Assembly: GCF_030866765.1 (NCBI RefSeq)
Contig: NZ_CP133017.1
Span: forward strand, 15,001 to 79,000
DNA length: 64,000 nucleotides
DNA from: Paenibacillus silvisoli
GTDB lineage: Bacteria; Bacillota; Bacilli; Paenibacillales; Paenibacillaceae
Reading direction: 5' to 3'
Positions 10,392-18,393 of the stretch are shown piece by piece. The notes beneath the pieces are model-generated. The model was not told the DNA's origin. It did no database searches and saw only the letters and a program-made list of their open reading frames with translations. Position 1 is the first letter of the stretch. Every line of letters starts with the position of its first letter. The position numbers were made by a program, and so were the translations under genes.

Positions 10392-10431
10392 ATCTATGAT
10401 TCCCCTTCACAAATGGATTAACTCGTCACTA

Positions 10432-10438
10432 TTCGACA
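10432..10438 (-). promoter_or_regulatory. Spo0A box in the abrB leader
   Basis: A perfect TGTCGAA (minus strand) about 17-23 bp downstream of the predicted abrB transcription start. This is the position from which Spo0A~P represses abrB in B. subtilis. Confidence 0.75.
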
Positions 10439-10461
10439 AAATTCTATCATATAATGTCTTA

Positions 10462-10490
10462 ATAATACCAACGTTTCCCAAAATAGTCAA
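10462..10490 (-). promoter_or_regulatory. Sigma-A promoter of abrB
   Basis: Minus strand: TTGACT (10490-10485), 17-bp spacer, TATTAT (10467-10462). The start of transcription should fall near 10455. Confidence 0.75.
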
Positions 10491-10608
10491 CCTAGATTTA
10501 ACGGTAAATGTGACCATTTAGGGCGGTTTTACGCTTAGAATAGGCACAAGTATAACATAAACATAGTACAGCAAATGACGGTTGATTGGAAATAGGTTTG
10601 CGACATTA

Positions 10609-10667
10609 TTCGACAAACGTTCGACAAGATGTGTCGAATGATTGAATGGAAGAGAGGAGATTCGACA
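10609..10667. promoter_or_regulatory. Cluster of four perfect Spo0A boxes before the HD-domain gene
   Basis: TTCGACA at 10609-10615, 10620-10626 and 10661-10667, and the reverse orientation TGTCGAA at 10632-10638. Centres are 11, 12 and 29 bp apart. The last box touches the ATG of the downstream gene. A weak promoter (TTGATT 10582-10587, CATTAT 10604-10609) would place the boxes over and after the -10, a repressing geometry. Confidence 0.7.
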
Positions 10668-11986
10668 TGAGCAGCGTGAATCGGGAGGGTAAGCTTGCGG
10701 AAGAAAAAGTATTTAAGGATCCCGTACATAAGTACATTTACGTCCAAGACGAACTGATCTGGAATCTGATCAATACGAAGGAGTTTCAGCGGCTTCGCCG
10801 CATCCGGCAGCTGGGCACGTCCTATCTGACCTTTCACGGCGCGGAGCACAGCCGGTTCTCGCATTCGCTCGGCGTTTACGAGATTACCCGCAAAATCATC
10901 TCGCAATTCGAGCGAGGCGGCTACAGCGACTGGCCGCAGGAGGAGAAGCTCGTTGCTTTATGCGCGGCGCTGCTCCATGACCTCGGCCACGGCCCTTTCT
11001 CCCATTCCATCGAGGATGTGTTCGACACCCAGCATGAGGAGTGGACGTGCCGGATCCTGCTTGGACAGACGACCGAGATTAACAAGGTGCTTCGCGACTA
11101 TGACTCTTCCTATCCGGAGCGCGTCTCTGCCGTTATTTGCAAGACGTATCACAAGCCGATCGTCGTCAGCTTGGTTTCCAGCCAGATGGACTCCGACCGC
11201 ATGGATTATTTGCTGAGAGACGCTTATTTTACGGGCGTGAATTACGGCACCTTCGATTTGGAGCGGATCTTACGCGTCCTGCGGCCTCATCAAGGGCAAA
11301 TCGTCGTTAAGGAAAGCGGCATGCACGCTGTCGAAGACTATCTGATGTCCCGTTATCAAATGTATTGGCAGGTTTATTTTCACCCGGTTACGCGAAGCTC
11401 GGAAATTATACTAAGACAAATATTTCGAAGAGCCAAGGAGCTTTACGGGGGTGGCTACCCGTTTGCCACCATGCTGGAGCCGATAAAAAAGCTGCTTGCA
11501 GGTACAATAGAAATAGAAGATTATTTGGCGCTCGACGAGGCGCTCGTCCAAACGGCCTTCGCGCAGTGGTCGAGCGAGCCCGATTCGGTGCTGGCGGACC
11601 TCTGCAGGCGTTTCCTTAACCGCAAGCTTTACAAGTATGTCACGATGGATAAACCCGACGATAAGCTGTGGCAGCAGGTCCGCGATTGTTTGCAGGAAAT
11701 CGGCCTGCATCCGGATTACCACCTGGAAATTGACTTTCCCTACGACATGCCCTACCATGTGTATCGTCCCGGCTCGACAACGGCTGCAGGGAAGGAAGAA
11801 AAACCGCCGATTCTGCTGCTGAGCCGTGATGATCGGCTGTCGGAAATTTCGAGCCGCTCCGATATCGTCCGCTCGATTACCGGCATTCATCAAGGCAAGT
11901 ACCATCTGTATTACCCGGAAGAACCGCTTCAAGAATCAGCCCACCGGCTTCCGGCGAATATTCGCGAATTATTTGCTTTTATGTAG
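10667..11986 (+). CDS. HD-domain phosphohydrolase (YwfO-like)
   Basis: A 439-residue HD-superfamily protein. The metal-binding residues are visible in FHGAEHSRFSHSLGVYE, in ALLHDLGHGPFSHS (the HD pair), and in SQMDSDRMDYLLRDA. The pattern resembles YwfO and dGTPase-like nucleotidohydrolases, but the substrate is not determined by sequence. ATG 10667 follows GAGGAG at good spacing. It lies in the abrB-tatD interval where Bacillus carries metS, and its start is embedded in Spo0A boxes. Confidence 0.85.
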   Translation: MSSVNREGKLAEEKVFKDPVHKYIYVQDELIWNLINTKEFQRLRRIRQLGTSYLTFHGAEHSRFSHSLGVYEITRKIISQFERGGYSDWPQEEKLVALCAALLHDLGHGPFSHSIEDVFDTQHEEWTCRILLGQTTEINKVLRDYDSSYPERVSAVICKTYHKPIVVSLVSSQMDSDRMDYLLRDAYFTGVNYGTFDLERILRVLRPHQGQIVVKESGMHAVEDYLMSRYQMYWQVYFHPVTRSSEIILRQIFRRAKELYGGGYPFATMLEPIKKLLAGTIEIEDYLALDEALVQTAFAQWSSEPDSVLADLCRRFLNRKLYKYVTMDKPDDKLWQQVRDCLQEIGLHPDYHLEIDFPYDMPYHVYRPGSTTAAGKEEKPPILLLSRDDRLSEISSRSDIVRSITGIHQGKYHLYYPEEPLQESAHRLPANIRELFAFM

Positions 11987-12008
11987 AAAGGGGTTTAAAC
12001 GTTCTATT

Positions 12009-12776
12009 ATGTTAATCGACACGCACACTCATTTAGACTCGCATAAATTCGACGAAGACCGCGCGGAAGTGATCGAAAGAGCGCAGGCCGCAGGGGTACA
12101 TAAGCTTATTAATATCGGCTTCAACCGGGAAACGATCCCGACGACGATGGCTCTTGCGGAGCAGTACGCGTTCATCTATGCGGCTGTAGGCTGGCATCCC
12201 GTTGACAGCATCGAGATGCGCCCGGAAGACCTGGATTGGATCGCGTCGCTTTGCGATCATCCGAAGGTGGTAGCCGTCGGCGAAATCGGACTTGATTATT
12301 ATTGGGACACTTCGCCGAAGGATGTCCAGCAACGGGTATTTCGCGAGCAGATCGCGCTGGCCAAGTCCAAGCGGAAACCGATCGTGATCCATAACCGCGA
12401 CGCGCACGAAGACGTCGTCCGGATTCTCCGCGAAGAAGGAGCCAAGGAAGTCGGCGGCGTCATGCACTGCTTCTCGGGCAGCTGGGAAACGGCCAAGCAA
12501 TGTCTCGATATGAACTTCTATATTTCGTTCGGCGGCCCTCTGACCTTCCAGAACGCAAGGGTACCGAAGGAAGTGTTTTCAAAAGTGCCGCTTGACCGGA
12601 TTTTGATCGAAACGGATGCTCCTTATTTGGCCCCTCACCCCCATCGGGGAAAACGAAACGAGTCCGCTTTCGTCCGTCTTGTAGCAAATACGATGGCGGA
12701 GCAAACGGGCAAGAGCTTGGACGAAATCGGGAGAATAACAACGGAAAATGCAATGAGATGTTTTGGAATCTCGTGA
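12009..12776 (+). CDS. tatD: TatD family metal-dependent DNase
   Basis: TIM-barrel metal-dependent hydrolase, 255 residues. DTHTHLD (4-10), GEIGLDYYWD, the histidine in VIHNRDAHED, HCFSG and ETDAPYL provide the metal ligands. Members act as 3'-5' DNases. ATG 12009 starts exactly at the conserved LIDTHTH motif. The tatD-yabE order matches Bacillus. No clear terminator follows. Confidence 0.95.
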   Translation: MLIDTHTHLDSHKFDEDRAEVIERAQAAGVHKLINIGFNRETIPTTMALAEQYAFIYAAVGWHPVDSIEMRPEDLDWIASLCDHPKVVAVGEIGLDYYWDTSPKDVQQRVFREQIALAKSKRKPIVIHNRDAHEDVVRILREEGAKEVGGVMHCFSGSWETAKQCLDMNFYISFGGPLTFQNARVPKEVFSKVPLDRILIETDAPYLAPHPHRGKRNESAFVRLVANTMAEQTGKSLDEIGRITTENAMRCFGIS

Positions 12777-12898
12777 AAACGGCGTTGAAAGCAAGGATTT
12801 GGGACCATTCTCGTGAAAAAAGTGATTTTGACTGAAGAAATTGCTTACTTTTCGCCTATTTTTCCTTGAAATTCGTTAAAATCGTCATTAATCAGTTC

Positions 12899-12928
12899 TT
12901 TACAATGTGCGGCGGTTGCCTGTATGAT
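12899..12928 (+). promoter_or_regulatory. Candidate sigma-A promoter of the yabE leader
   Basis: TTTACA (12899-12904), 18-bp spacer, TATGAT (12923-12928). The start would be near 12935, about 35 nt before the riboswitch aptamer. Confidence 0.55.
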
Positions 12929-12969
12929 TCATTTCAGAGCAACAAAACTTGTATTCCTTTTCCAATAAC

Positions 12970-13217
12970 ACGCTTAATCTCCGGTTTTCGGAGAGCGGGG
13001 GAACCAATTGTTGAAACTGTTTGTAGCAGGCTGAAACAGTTTTTGCCGGAATAAGGCGAAACGTTTTGACGGGACAGACAGCGATAGACATGAATTTCTT
13101 CTTGGGGTGAATTTTGCGACCGGCACAGCAGCAGGTTATCCTGGTGCCGTTAGCGATTAGGGCGACTCTCTCGCCCGAACCCGACAGCTAACCTCGTAAG
13201 CGCAATAAGAGAGATCA
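12970..13217 (+). promoter_or_regulatory. ydaO/yuaA-type cyclic di-AMP riboswitch
   Basis: The long intergenic region before yabE contains the conserved blocks of this class in order: CGCTTAATCT...GGAGAGCGGGGGAACCAA (12971-13006), TTGGGGTGAAT (from about 13102), and CCCGACAGCTAACCTCGTAA (13181-13200) followed by GCG and AGAGAG. The class senses c-di-AMP and usually switches off cell-wall hydrolase and potassium-transport genes by premature termination. A terminator follows 35 nt later. Recognised from memory of the consensus; a covariance-model search would settle the exact ends. Confidence 0.92.
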
Positions 13218-13252
13218 ACCTCGTGAACGCAACTCTATGCTACCATGTCCAA

Positions 13253-13297
13253 TGGGAAGCCACGAAACAGATCCTCTGTCGTCGGGCTTCTTTTTGT
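13253..13297 (+). terminator. Riboswitch-controlled terminator before yabE
   Basis: GAAGCC...GGGCTTC with an inner ACGA/ACAG..CTGTCGT pairing is followed by TTTTTG. It lies between the aptamer and yabE, the normal place for the expression platform. Confidence 0.8.
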
Positions 13298-13449
13298 TTG
13301 AATAAAGGGGATGCTGGCGACATAGGGTGTAGAATGGCTTAGCGCGGAAGCGGCTCGGGGAAGAACGATTGGAAGAAAAATCTCAATAGTCGCGTCTATG
13401 TAATCATGCGTAACAAAGGCGGCGGGGCTATGTAAGGAGGACCGAAGAA

Positions 13450-14598
13450 ATGGGAGCACTCCAGCTTAAGGACACCCATGGGAAACGATCATCCAGCATG
13501 TCTTTCGCATTGCGATGGAAGCATGAGAACATGCGTTTAATTGTGCTAAGCGCCATGATCTCAATCGCTATGACTTTCATGTTTTTGGTGTTGTTGTACG
13601 GAACGGCTGACAAGCGCGTGTCCGTAGTAGTGAATGGACAAGAAACCATTGTCTCGACAAAGCAATGGGTCCTTCAACGCCTACTGGATGAACAAGCTAT
13701 TGCCATCGGCACCTATGATAAAGTGTCGATGCCGCTCGATGGCGGTATCAAAGACGGCGACCGGATCGTTATCGATCAGGCGGTGCCTTTGATTGTGAAA
13801 GCTGACGGCAAAGCAAGAACGTTGTACACGACAGAAAGAACGGTGCAGGCAGCGATCGATCAGGCTCATATATCGATACGCAGTCAAGACAAGGTAGTAC
13901 CTTCGCTGACTACGGAACTCAAGCCGAATATGATTATTACCGTTTCTCGGATTGATAAGAAATTTTCTGAAACCACTCATACCGTTCCTTTCAACATCGT
14001 GAAGAAGGAAGATCCTAAGCTTACGCTTGGGAAGCAAAAGCTTGTCCAGCCCGGTAAGCAGGGCACTGTCGTGAAGCGTTATGAAAAAACGTTCCAAGAC
14101 GGCGTATTAGTTTCCCAGACGATGGTCGAGAAACTGACGGAATCGCCTTCGGTCGATCAGATCGTCACGGTCGGAACGAAGAAGCCTGAACCGAAGGTTA
14201 CGACGCTGCGCGCCAGCTCGCCGAATATTGCGACGATGACGAAGCGGGGCGTAACGTTCAGCGCGAAGAAAGTAATCAAGAACGTGACGCTTACGGCGTA
14301 CTCAGCCGGCGTCGCATCGACAGGCAAGAGCAAAAGCCACCCGCAGTATGGCATTACGGCATCGGGTGCTCGCGTATCGGAAGGCCGGACAATCGCGGTC
14401 GATCCGAAGGTTATTCCGATCGGCTGGTGGGTTTACATCGAAGGCATCGGCTTCCGCCGTGCCGAGGATACCGGCAGCGCGATTAAAGGCAACAAGATCG
14501 ACGTTTATTTTGACAGCGAGTCGTACGCCGACAAGTTCGGCCGTAAGCGGGGCTATACCGTGTACGTGCTCGGTCCGAAGAAACCGGAGTCGCTCTAG
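13450..14598 (+). CDS. yabE: YabE-like cell-wall protein with DUF348, G5 and 3D domains
   Basis: A 382-residue secreted or anchored cell-wall enzyme related to resuscitation-promoting factors. A transmembrane segment occupies about residues 29-51. Two DUF348 repeats (about 55-170), a G5 domain (about 190-255, with TVVKRYEKTFQDG) and a C-terminal 3D domain (about 285-378) follow. The 3D aspartates are in AVDPKVIP, AEDTGSAIKG and IDVYFD. The role is probably peptidoglycan cleavage. AAGGAGG precedes the ATG. The c-di-AMP riboswitch in its leader ties it to envelope homeostasis. Confidence 0.92.
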   Translation: MGALQLKDTHGKRSSSMSFALRWKHENMRLIVLSAMISIAMTFMFLVLLYGTADKRVSVVVNGQETIVSTKQWVLQRLLDEQAIAIGTYDKVSMPLDGGIKDGDRIVIDQAVPLIVKADGKARTLYTTERTVQAAIDQAHISIRSQDKVVPSLTTELKPNMIITVSRIDKKFSETTHTVPFNIVKKEDPKLTLGKQKLVQPGKQGTVVKRYEKTFQDGVLVSQTMVEKLTESPSVDQIVTVGTKKPEPKVTTLRASSPNIATMTKRGVTFSAKKVIKNVTLTAYSAGVASTGKSKSHPQYGITASGARVSEGRTIAVDPKVIPIGWWVYIEGIGFRRAEDTGSAIKGNKIDVYFDSESYADKFGRKRGYTVYVLGPKKPESL

Positions 14599-14662
14599 CT
14601 TCAGAGCGGGTGTTTACCGGAAACGGGCAGCTATCGTAATTTGCACGTAAATATGCCATGAT

Positions 14663-14688
14663 AAGAAGAGGCGCTGCCTCTTCTTTTT
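14663..14688 (+). terminator. Terminator of yabE
   Basis: AAGAAGAGGC (14663-14672) pairs with GCCTCTTCTT (14676-14685), followed by TTT. Confidence 0.85.
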
Positions 14689-14692
14689 GCAT

Positions 14693-14741
14693 GAATTCGA
14701 AGTCATTTATAAGTTCCGCGTTATAAATGAGCTTAGAATTC
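14693..14741. repeat. Long inverted repeat upstream of rnmV
   Basis: GAATTCGAAG and TCATTTATAA (14693-14712) are mirrored by TTATAAATGA and GCTTAGAATTC (14721-14741), giving an approximately 20-bp stem with one mismatch, one bulge and an 8-nt loop. No U tract follows, so it is not an ordinary terminator. It is either an operator or a leader hairpin of rnmV. Confidence 0.7.
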
Positions 14742-14824
14742 TCCGGAATGAAACGCGCTGCGCCGCCAATAGGACGGCGGCAGCCGTTTCGCCTTGTTTT
14801 TCAGAAGGGAAGGAATGGAGTCCC

Positions 14825-15391
14825 ATGATTAAAGAAATCATTGTAGTGGAAGGCAAAGACGATACGGTGGCGATCAAGCGCGCTGTCGAAGCGGAGACGA
14901 TCGAAACCGGCGGCTCGGCCATCGGCGAAGCGGTGCTGAAGCGCGTAGCGTTGGCGCAGGAGCGCAGGGGCGTCATTATCTTTACCGATCCGGATCATGC
15001 CGGGGAGCGGATTCGCAAAATCGTCGCGCAGCACGCTCCGGGCTGCAAGCATGCCTTTCTTCCGCAGGAGGAGGCGCTCTATAAAGGCGATATCGGCGTG
15101 GAGAACGCGTCGCCGGAAGCGATTAGGCGGGCGCTCGCGAATTTGCGTACGGAAGCGGCGCCGGATACGGCCGGACTTCCCGAGGTGACGATGGAGGATT
15201 TGATGCAGGCAGGCCTGCTTGTACATCCGCAAGCATCGGAGCGGCGGTTGAAGATGGGCAATCTTCTCGGCATCGGATACGCGAACGGCAAGCAGTTCTA
15301 TAAGCGCTGCTCGATGTTCCGCATTACGCGCGAGGAGTTCAAGCGGGCGTTAGATCAGATAGTTGAGAGCGATGAAGAGCGAAGGGGATAA
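14825..15391 (+). CDS. rnmV: Ribonuclease M5
   Basis: Matures 5S rRNA by cutting the precursor helix. The 188-residue protein begins with the TOPRIM glutamate motif VVEGKDD (residues 7-13) and has the acidic DPDHAGERI motif near residue 54. The ATG at 14825 is chosen over the ATG at 14687 because the TOPRIM motif starts immediately after it, and GAAGGAATGGAG precedes it. It overlaps nothing and is 3 bp from rsmA. Confidence 0.95.
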   Translation: MIKEIIVVEGKDDTVAIKRAVEAETIETGGSAIGEAVLKRVALAQERRGVIIFTDPDHAGERIRKIVAQHAPGCKHAFLPQEEALYKGDIGVENASPEAIRRALANLRTEAAPDTAGLPEVTMEDLMQAGLLVHPQASERRLKMGNLLGIGYANGKQFYKRCSMFRITREEFKRALDQIVESDEERRG

Positions 15392-15394
15392 AGG

Positions 15395-16291
15395 ATGACA
15401 GAGGGAACGAAGGCGTTGGCCGCCGTCGGCTCGCCGAAGCGGACGAAGGACATTATCGCGAAACACGGGTTTACGTTTAAGAAGAGCCTCGGTCAGAACT
15501 TCCTGATCGATCAAAATATTTTGCGCAATATCGTCGAGGCGGCAGAGCTTGACGAGACGAAGGGGGCGCTCGAGATCGGCCCCGGCATCGGAGCGCTCAC
15601 GCAGCAGCTGGCGCAGACGGCCGGACGCGTCACGGCGATCGAAATCGATAACCGCCTCATTCCCATTCTGGAGGAAGTGTTCGCGGATACGCCGAACGTG
15701 CATGTCGAGCACGGCGACGTGCTGAAGCTCGACCTGGAGACGCTGCTGAAGGAGCGGTTTGCGGGTGTATCGGGCGTGAGCGTCGTCGCGAACCTGCCTT
15801 ATTACGTGACGACCCCGATTCTGATGAAGCTGCTGGAGGAGAAGCTGCCGCTGGAGCATATCGTCGTCATGATCCAGAAGGAAGTCGCGCAGCGGATGGC
15901 GGCGAAGCCCGGCGGCAAAGACTACGGCAGCCTTAGCGTAGCCGTGCAGTATTACTGCGTGCCGGAGCTCGTCTGCATCGTGCCGCATACGGTGTTCATT
16001 CCGCAGCCGAACGTTGATTCGGCCGTGATTAAGCTTACGCTGCGGGAGAAGCCGCCTGTCGACGTGGAAGACGAGGATCACTTCTTCCGCACCGTGCAAG
16101 CCTGCTTCGCGCAGCGCCGCAAGACGATCGCCAACAACTTGACCGCGTTCGTCGGCAAAGCTAACCGGGACCAGCTGGGGCCGATGCTCGAGCGCTGCAG
16201 CGTCGATCCTACCCGGCGCGGCGAGACGCTCTCGCTGGCGGAGTTCGCGGCGGTCAGCCGGGAGCTGCTGGCGGCCGGCTTCAACGGGTAA
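15395..16291 (+). CDS. rsmA: 16S rRNA A1518/A1519 dimethyltransferase RsmA (KsgA)
   Basis: SAM-dependent rRNA adenine dimethylase, 298 residues. [10 protein letters not shown] near residue 29, the SAM motif [11 protein letters not shown] near 58, and the catalytic [10 protein letters not shown] near 133 are all present. The C-terminal helical domain is complete. It starts 3 bp after rnmV, so the two 'rRNA maturation' genes form one unit. Confidence 0.97.
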   Translation: MTEGTKALAAVGSPKRTKDIIAKHGFTFKKSLGQNFLIDQNILRNIVEAAELDETKGALEIGPGIGALTQQLAQTAGRVTAIEIDNRLIPILEEVFADTPNVHVEHGDVLKLDLETLLKERFAGVSGVSVVANLPYYVTTPILMKLLEEKLPLEHIVVMIQKEVAQRMAAKPGGKDYGSLSVAVQYYCVPELVCIVPHTVFIPQPNVDSAVIKLTLREKPPVDVEDEDHFFRTVQACFAQRRKTIANNLTAFVGKANRDQLGPMLERCSVDPTRRGETLSLAEFAAVSRELLAAGFNG

Positions 16292-16337
16292 GCCAGGCTG
16301 CCCGAACGCTGGCAGCGACAAAAAATAAAAGGAAGCG

Positions 16338-16366
16338 CACCATAACGGGCGTCTCCCCATAGGATA
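16338..16366 (+). promoter_or_regulatory. Candidate sigma-K promoter of yabG
   Basis: CACC (16338-16341), 16-bp spacer, CATAGGATA (16358-16366) matches the sigma-K pattern ACM-N16-CATANNNTA. B. subtilis yabG is a late mother-cell gene. The predicted leader is very short (about 14 nt). Confidence 0.6.
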
Positions 16367-16386
16367 GACGAAGAGGTGATTTGCCC

Positions 16387-17268
16387 ATGAAGCAAGGGGA
16401 CCTGGTCGTCCGCAAATCCTATGGCGGGGACGTCCTTTTTCGTGTTGCGACAGTTCAAGAAGAAACAGCCATCCTGAAGGGCACCGACTACCGTCTGCTT
16501 GCAGACGCGCCTGTTGTCGATTTGTCCGTCGTCGGCGACCCCGAGTCCTCCGCAGCAGCAAGACAGGCACGAATCAAAGCCGCGGAATCCACGATGAAGA
16601 TGCAGACGCAGCGCGAGCAGCAGATAATGGAGCGCGAGCTGCAGCAGCGTGCGCAGAGCGAGTCCCAGCCTTATTTCGAGGTGCCCGGAAAGGTGCTTCA
16701 TCTGGACGGGGACAGCAATTATATGAGGAAAAGCATGCAGCTGTACACGCAAATGCGCGTGCCCGCCCATGGCATCTATGTGCATGAATCGCAGATGGCC
16801 GACTTGGTGTACCGGCTGCTGCCGCAGATCAAACCGGATATCGTGGTCATTACCGGCCATGACGGCGTACTCAAAAACCGGCTGGATGATGATCTGCACA
16901 ACCTGGCCAGCTACAAAAACTCGCAAAACTTCGTCAATGCGGTGCGAATCGCCCGCCAGTACGAGAAGAGCAAGGACAGCTTGGTCGTCGTGGCCGGCGC
17001 CTGCCAATCCCACTATGAGGCGCTGCTCCAGAACGGAGCCAACTTCGCGAGCTCGCCGGGCCGCGTGCTCATCCACGCGCTTGATCCGGTCTATGTGGCG
17101 ATTAAAGCGAGCTATACCTCCATTAAAGATACCATTAACCTGGCGGACGTCATTCACGGTACGATCAGCGGCATAGACGGCGTCGGCGGCATTGAGACGC
17201 TTGGGAAGTTCCGCGTCGGCCTGCCGAAGCCGAAAACGACGTTAACCGGTGTCAAACCAACTGTATAA
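16387..17268 (+). CDS. yabG: Sporulation-specific protease YabG
   Basis: Spore-coat protease that processes coat proteins in the mother cell. The 293-residue protein carries the family core VVITGHDGVLKN (about 155-170) and VVVAGACQSHYEA (about 200-212), which contain the conserved His and Cys candidates. The ATG at 16387 is preferred to the TTG at 16381 because AGGTGA then has a 7-bp spacing. The gene lies between rsmA and veg as in Bacillus, with a sigma-K-like promoter. Confidence 0.93.
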   Translation: MKQGDLVVRKSYGGDVLFRVATVQEETAILKGTDYRLLADAPVVDLSVVGDPESSAAARQARIKAAESTMKMQTQREQQIMERELQQRAQSESQPYFEVPGKVLHLDGDSNYMRKSMQLYTQMRVPAHGIYVHESQMADLVYRLLPQIKPDIVVITGHDGVLKNRLDDDLHNLASYKNSQNFVNAVRIARQYEKSKDSLVVVAGACQSHYEALLQNGANFASSPGRVLIHALDPVYVAIKASYTSIKDTINLADVIHGTISGIDGVGGIETLGKFRVGLPKPKTTLTGVKPTV

Positions 17269-17324
17269 TATGGCTGGCGCAGGACAAAATATACATGAGC
17301 GCGAAAAAAACAGCCTTTTTCATA

Positions 17325-17354
17325 TTGACACAATGTTAAGACCGCTGTTATAAT
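17325..17354 (+). promoter_or_regulatory. veg promoter P1
   Basis: TTGACA (17325-17330), 18-bp spacer, TATAAT (17349-17354): both hexamers perfect. Confidence 0.8.
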
Positions 17355-17363
17355 TATAATTTT

Positions 17364-17392
17364 TTGACAAACCACCTCTCTTTGGTTATAAT
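17364..17392 (+). promoter_or_regulatory. veg promoter P2
   Basis: TTGACA (17364-17369), 17-bp spacer, TATAAT (17387-17392): a full sigma-A consensus promoter. The start would be near 17399, directly before the AAAGAGGTGG ribosome-binding site. The spacer sequence ACCACCTCT is the reverse complement of AGAGGTGGT in the leader. Confidence 0.88.
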
Positions 17393-17419
17393 GGACAAGG
17401 AAAGAGGTGGTAGTGCACA

Positions 17420-17692
17420 ATGGCTAAAAATGCGCTATTGGAAATCAAACGCAGTTTGGAAACCCACGTCGGCTCCAAAATACGTCTTCGTGCAAACGGT
17501 GGTCGTCGAAAGACTATTGAGCGGACCGGTGTATTGGAAGAAATCTACCCTTCTGTATTTATTGTCAGGCTTGATCAGGAGCAGCATGCGTTCAAGCGTG
17601 TCTCTTACAGCTACGCCGACATTTTGACGGAGTCCGTTGAAGTGACGGTAGACAGCGATGATGGTCAGGTACGCATTACCTATATACAATGA
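17420..17692 (+). CDS. veg: Veg protein
   Basis: A 90-residue protein matching Veg throughout ([18 protein letters not shown], then [20 protein letters not shown]). In B. subtilis veg is very highly expressed and influences biofilm formation and spore outgrowth; its biochemical activity is unresolved. Two tandem consensus promoters and a strong ribosome-binding site predict high expression here as well. A terminator follows. Confidence 0.95.
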   Translation: MAKNALLEIKRSLETHVGSKIRLRANGGRRKTIERTGVLEEIYPSVFIVRLDQEQHAFKRVSYSYADILTESVEVTVDSDDGQVRITYIQ

Positions 17693-17716
17693 GATCAAAT
17701 CAGATGTTTGATCATG

Positions 17717-17771
17717 TGCAGGGTTGCCGGCGCGGGCGAAATCAGCGTTAGGCAGGCCCTGCATTTTTTTT
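17717..17771 (+). terminator. Terminator of veg
   Basis: TGCAGGG (17717-17723) with CCCTGCA (17757-17763), an inner TTGCC/GGCAG pairing, then eight T residues. Confidence 0.85.
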
Positions 17772-17798
17772 TGCGGCTATTGCGAAAGCACCCTCCCC

Positions 17799-17827
17799 GT
17801 ATGATTACGATGAAAAAAACCATACTA
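17799..17827 (+). promoter_or_regulatory. Candidate sigma-G promoter of sspF
   Basis: GTATG (17799-17803), 17-bp spacer, CATACTA (17821-17827), matching GHATR-N17/18-CATNHTA. It lies 36 bp before the sspF start. Confidence 0.7.
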
Positions 17828-17862
17828 ACGGTACTATCCGTTTCCGAAGGAGGAGAGTGCTT

Positions 17863-18270
17863 ATGTCACGCAGACGCCGCACGATGAGCGAGGAGCTGAA
17901 GAAGGAGCTCGCCAAGGATTTGGGCTTCTATGATACGGTGCAGAAGGAAGGCTGGGGCGGCATTAAAGCGAAGGACGCCGGCAATATGGTGAAACGGGCG
18001 ATCCAGATCGCCGAACAAGCCGCTGCCAAGCAGTATGCCGCCCAGCAGGGGCAGCAGCAAGGCTACCAGCAGCATATGCAGTCGTCGCAATCGCAGCAGC
18101 CATCGTCATATACGCCGCAGCCTGTCCGCAGCCCTTATATGCAGCCGCAAACGTATTCCCAGCCGCAGCCGCAGCGGCAGCGGCAGCAATCCGCCAGCGC
18201 CGTGCCGGCTTACATGCATCAAGCGATGCAGGCCGCGCAGCAGCAAGCTTCTCAAATTCACCCCCACTAA
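17863..18270 (+). CDS. sspF: SspF-type small acid-soluble spore protein with Gln-rich C-terminal extension
   Basis: Residues 1-55 match alpha/beta-type SASP SspF, including [20 protein letters not shown] and [15 protein letters not shown]. subtilis SspF is about 61 residues; this protein is 135, with a C-terminal tail (about 60-135) made mostly of Gln, Pro, Ser and Tyr. SASPs coat DNA in the dormant spore. AAGGAGGA lies 8 bp before ATG 17863. The gene sits between veg and ispE as in Bacillus and has a sigma-G-like promoter. Confidence 0.92.
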   Translation: MSRRRRTMSEELKKELAKDLGFYDTVQKEGWGGIKAKDAGNMVKRAIQIAEQAAAKQYAAQQGQQQGYQQHMQSSQSQQPSSYTPQPVRSPYMQPQTYSQPQPQRQRQQSASAVPAYMHQAMQAAQQQASQIHPH

Positions 18271-18284
18271 GCGAGGGTTACGTC

Positions 18285-18337
18285 AAGCTAAGATGATGGG
18301 CAGTCCCGCAGCTGCTCAAAGCCTCTTAGCTTTTCTT
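18285..18337 (+). terminator. Terminator of sspF
   Basis: AAGCTAAGA (18285-18293) pairs with TCTTAGCTT (18324-18332), followed by TTTCTT. Confidence 0.7.
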
Positions 18338-18393
18338 ATGACCTTTTGTTATAATATGTGAAGTTTAACGAAAACGGACGGGTGAGGCTGCAC

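Noticed and set aside
12866..13091. Short ORFs on both strands in the tatD-yabE gap
   Set aside because: They overlap the c-di-AMP riboswitch and its promoter.
14687..14824. Upstream in-frame extension of rnmV
   Set aside because: It runs through the long inverted repeat and lacks a ribosome-binding site; the TOPRIM domain starts right after ATG 14825.
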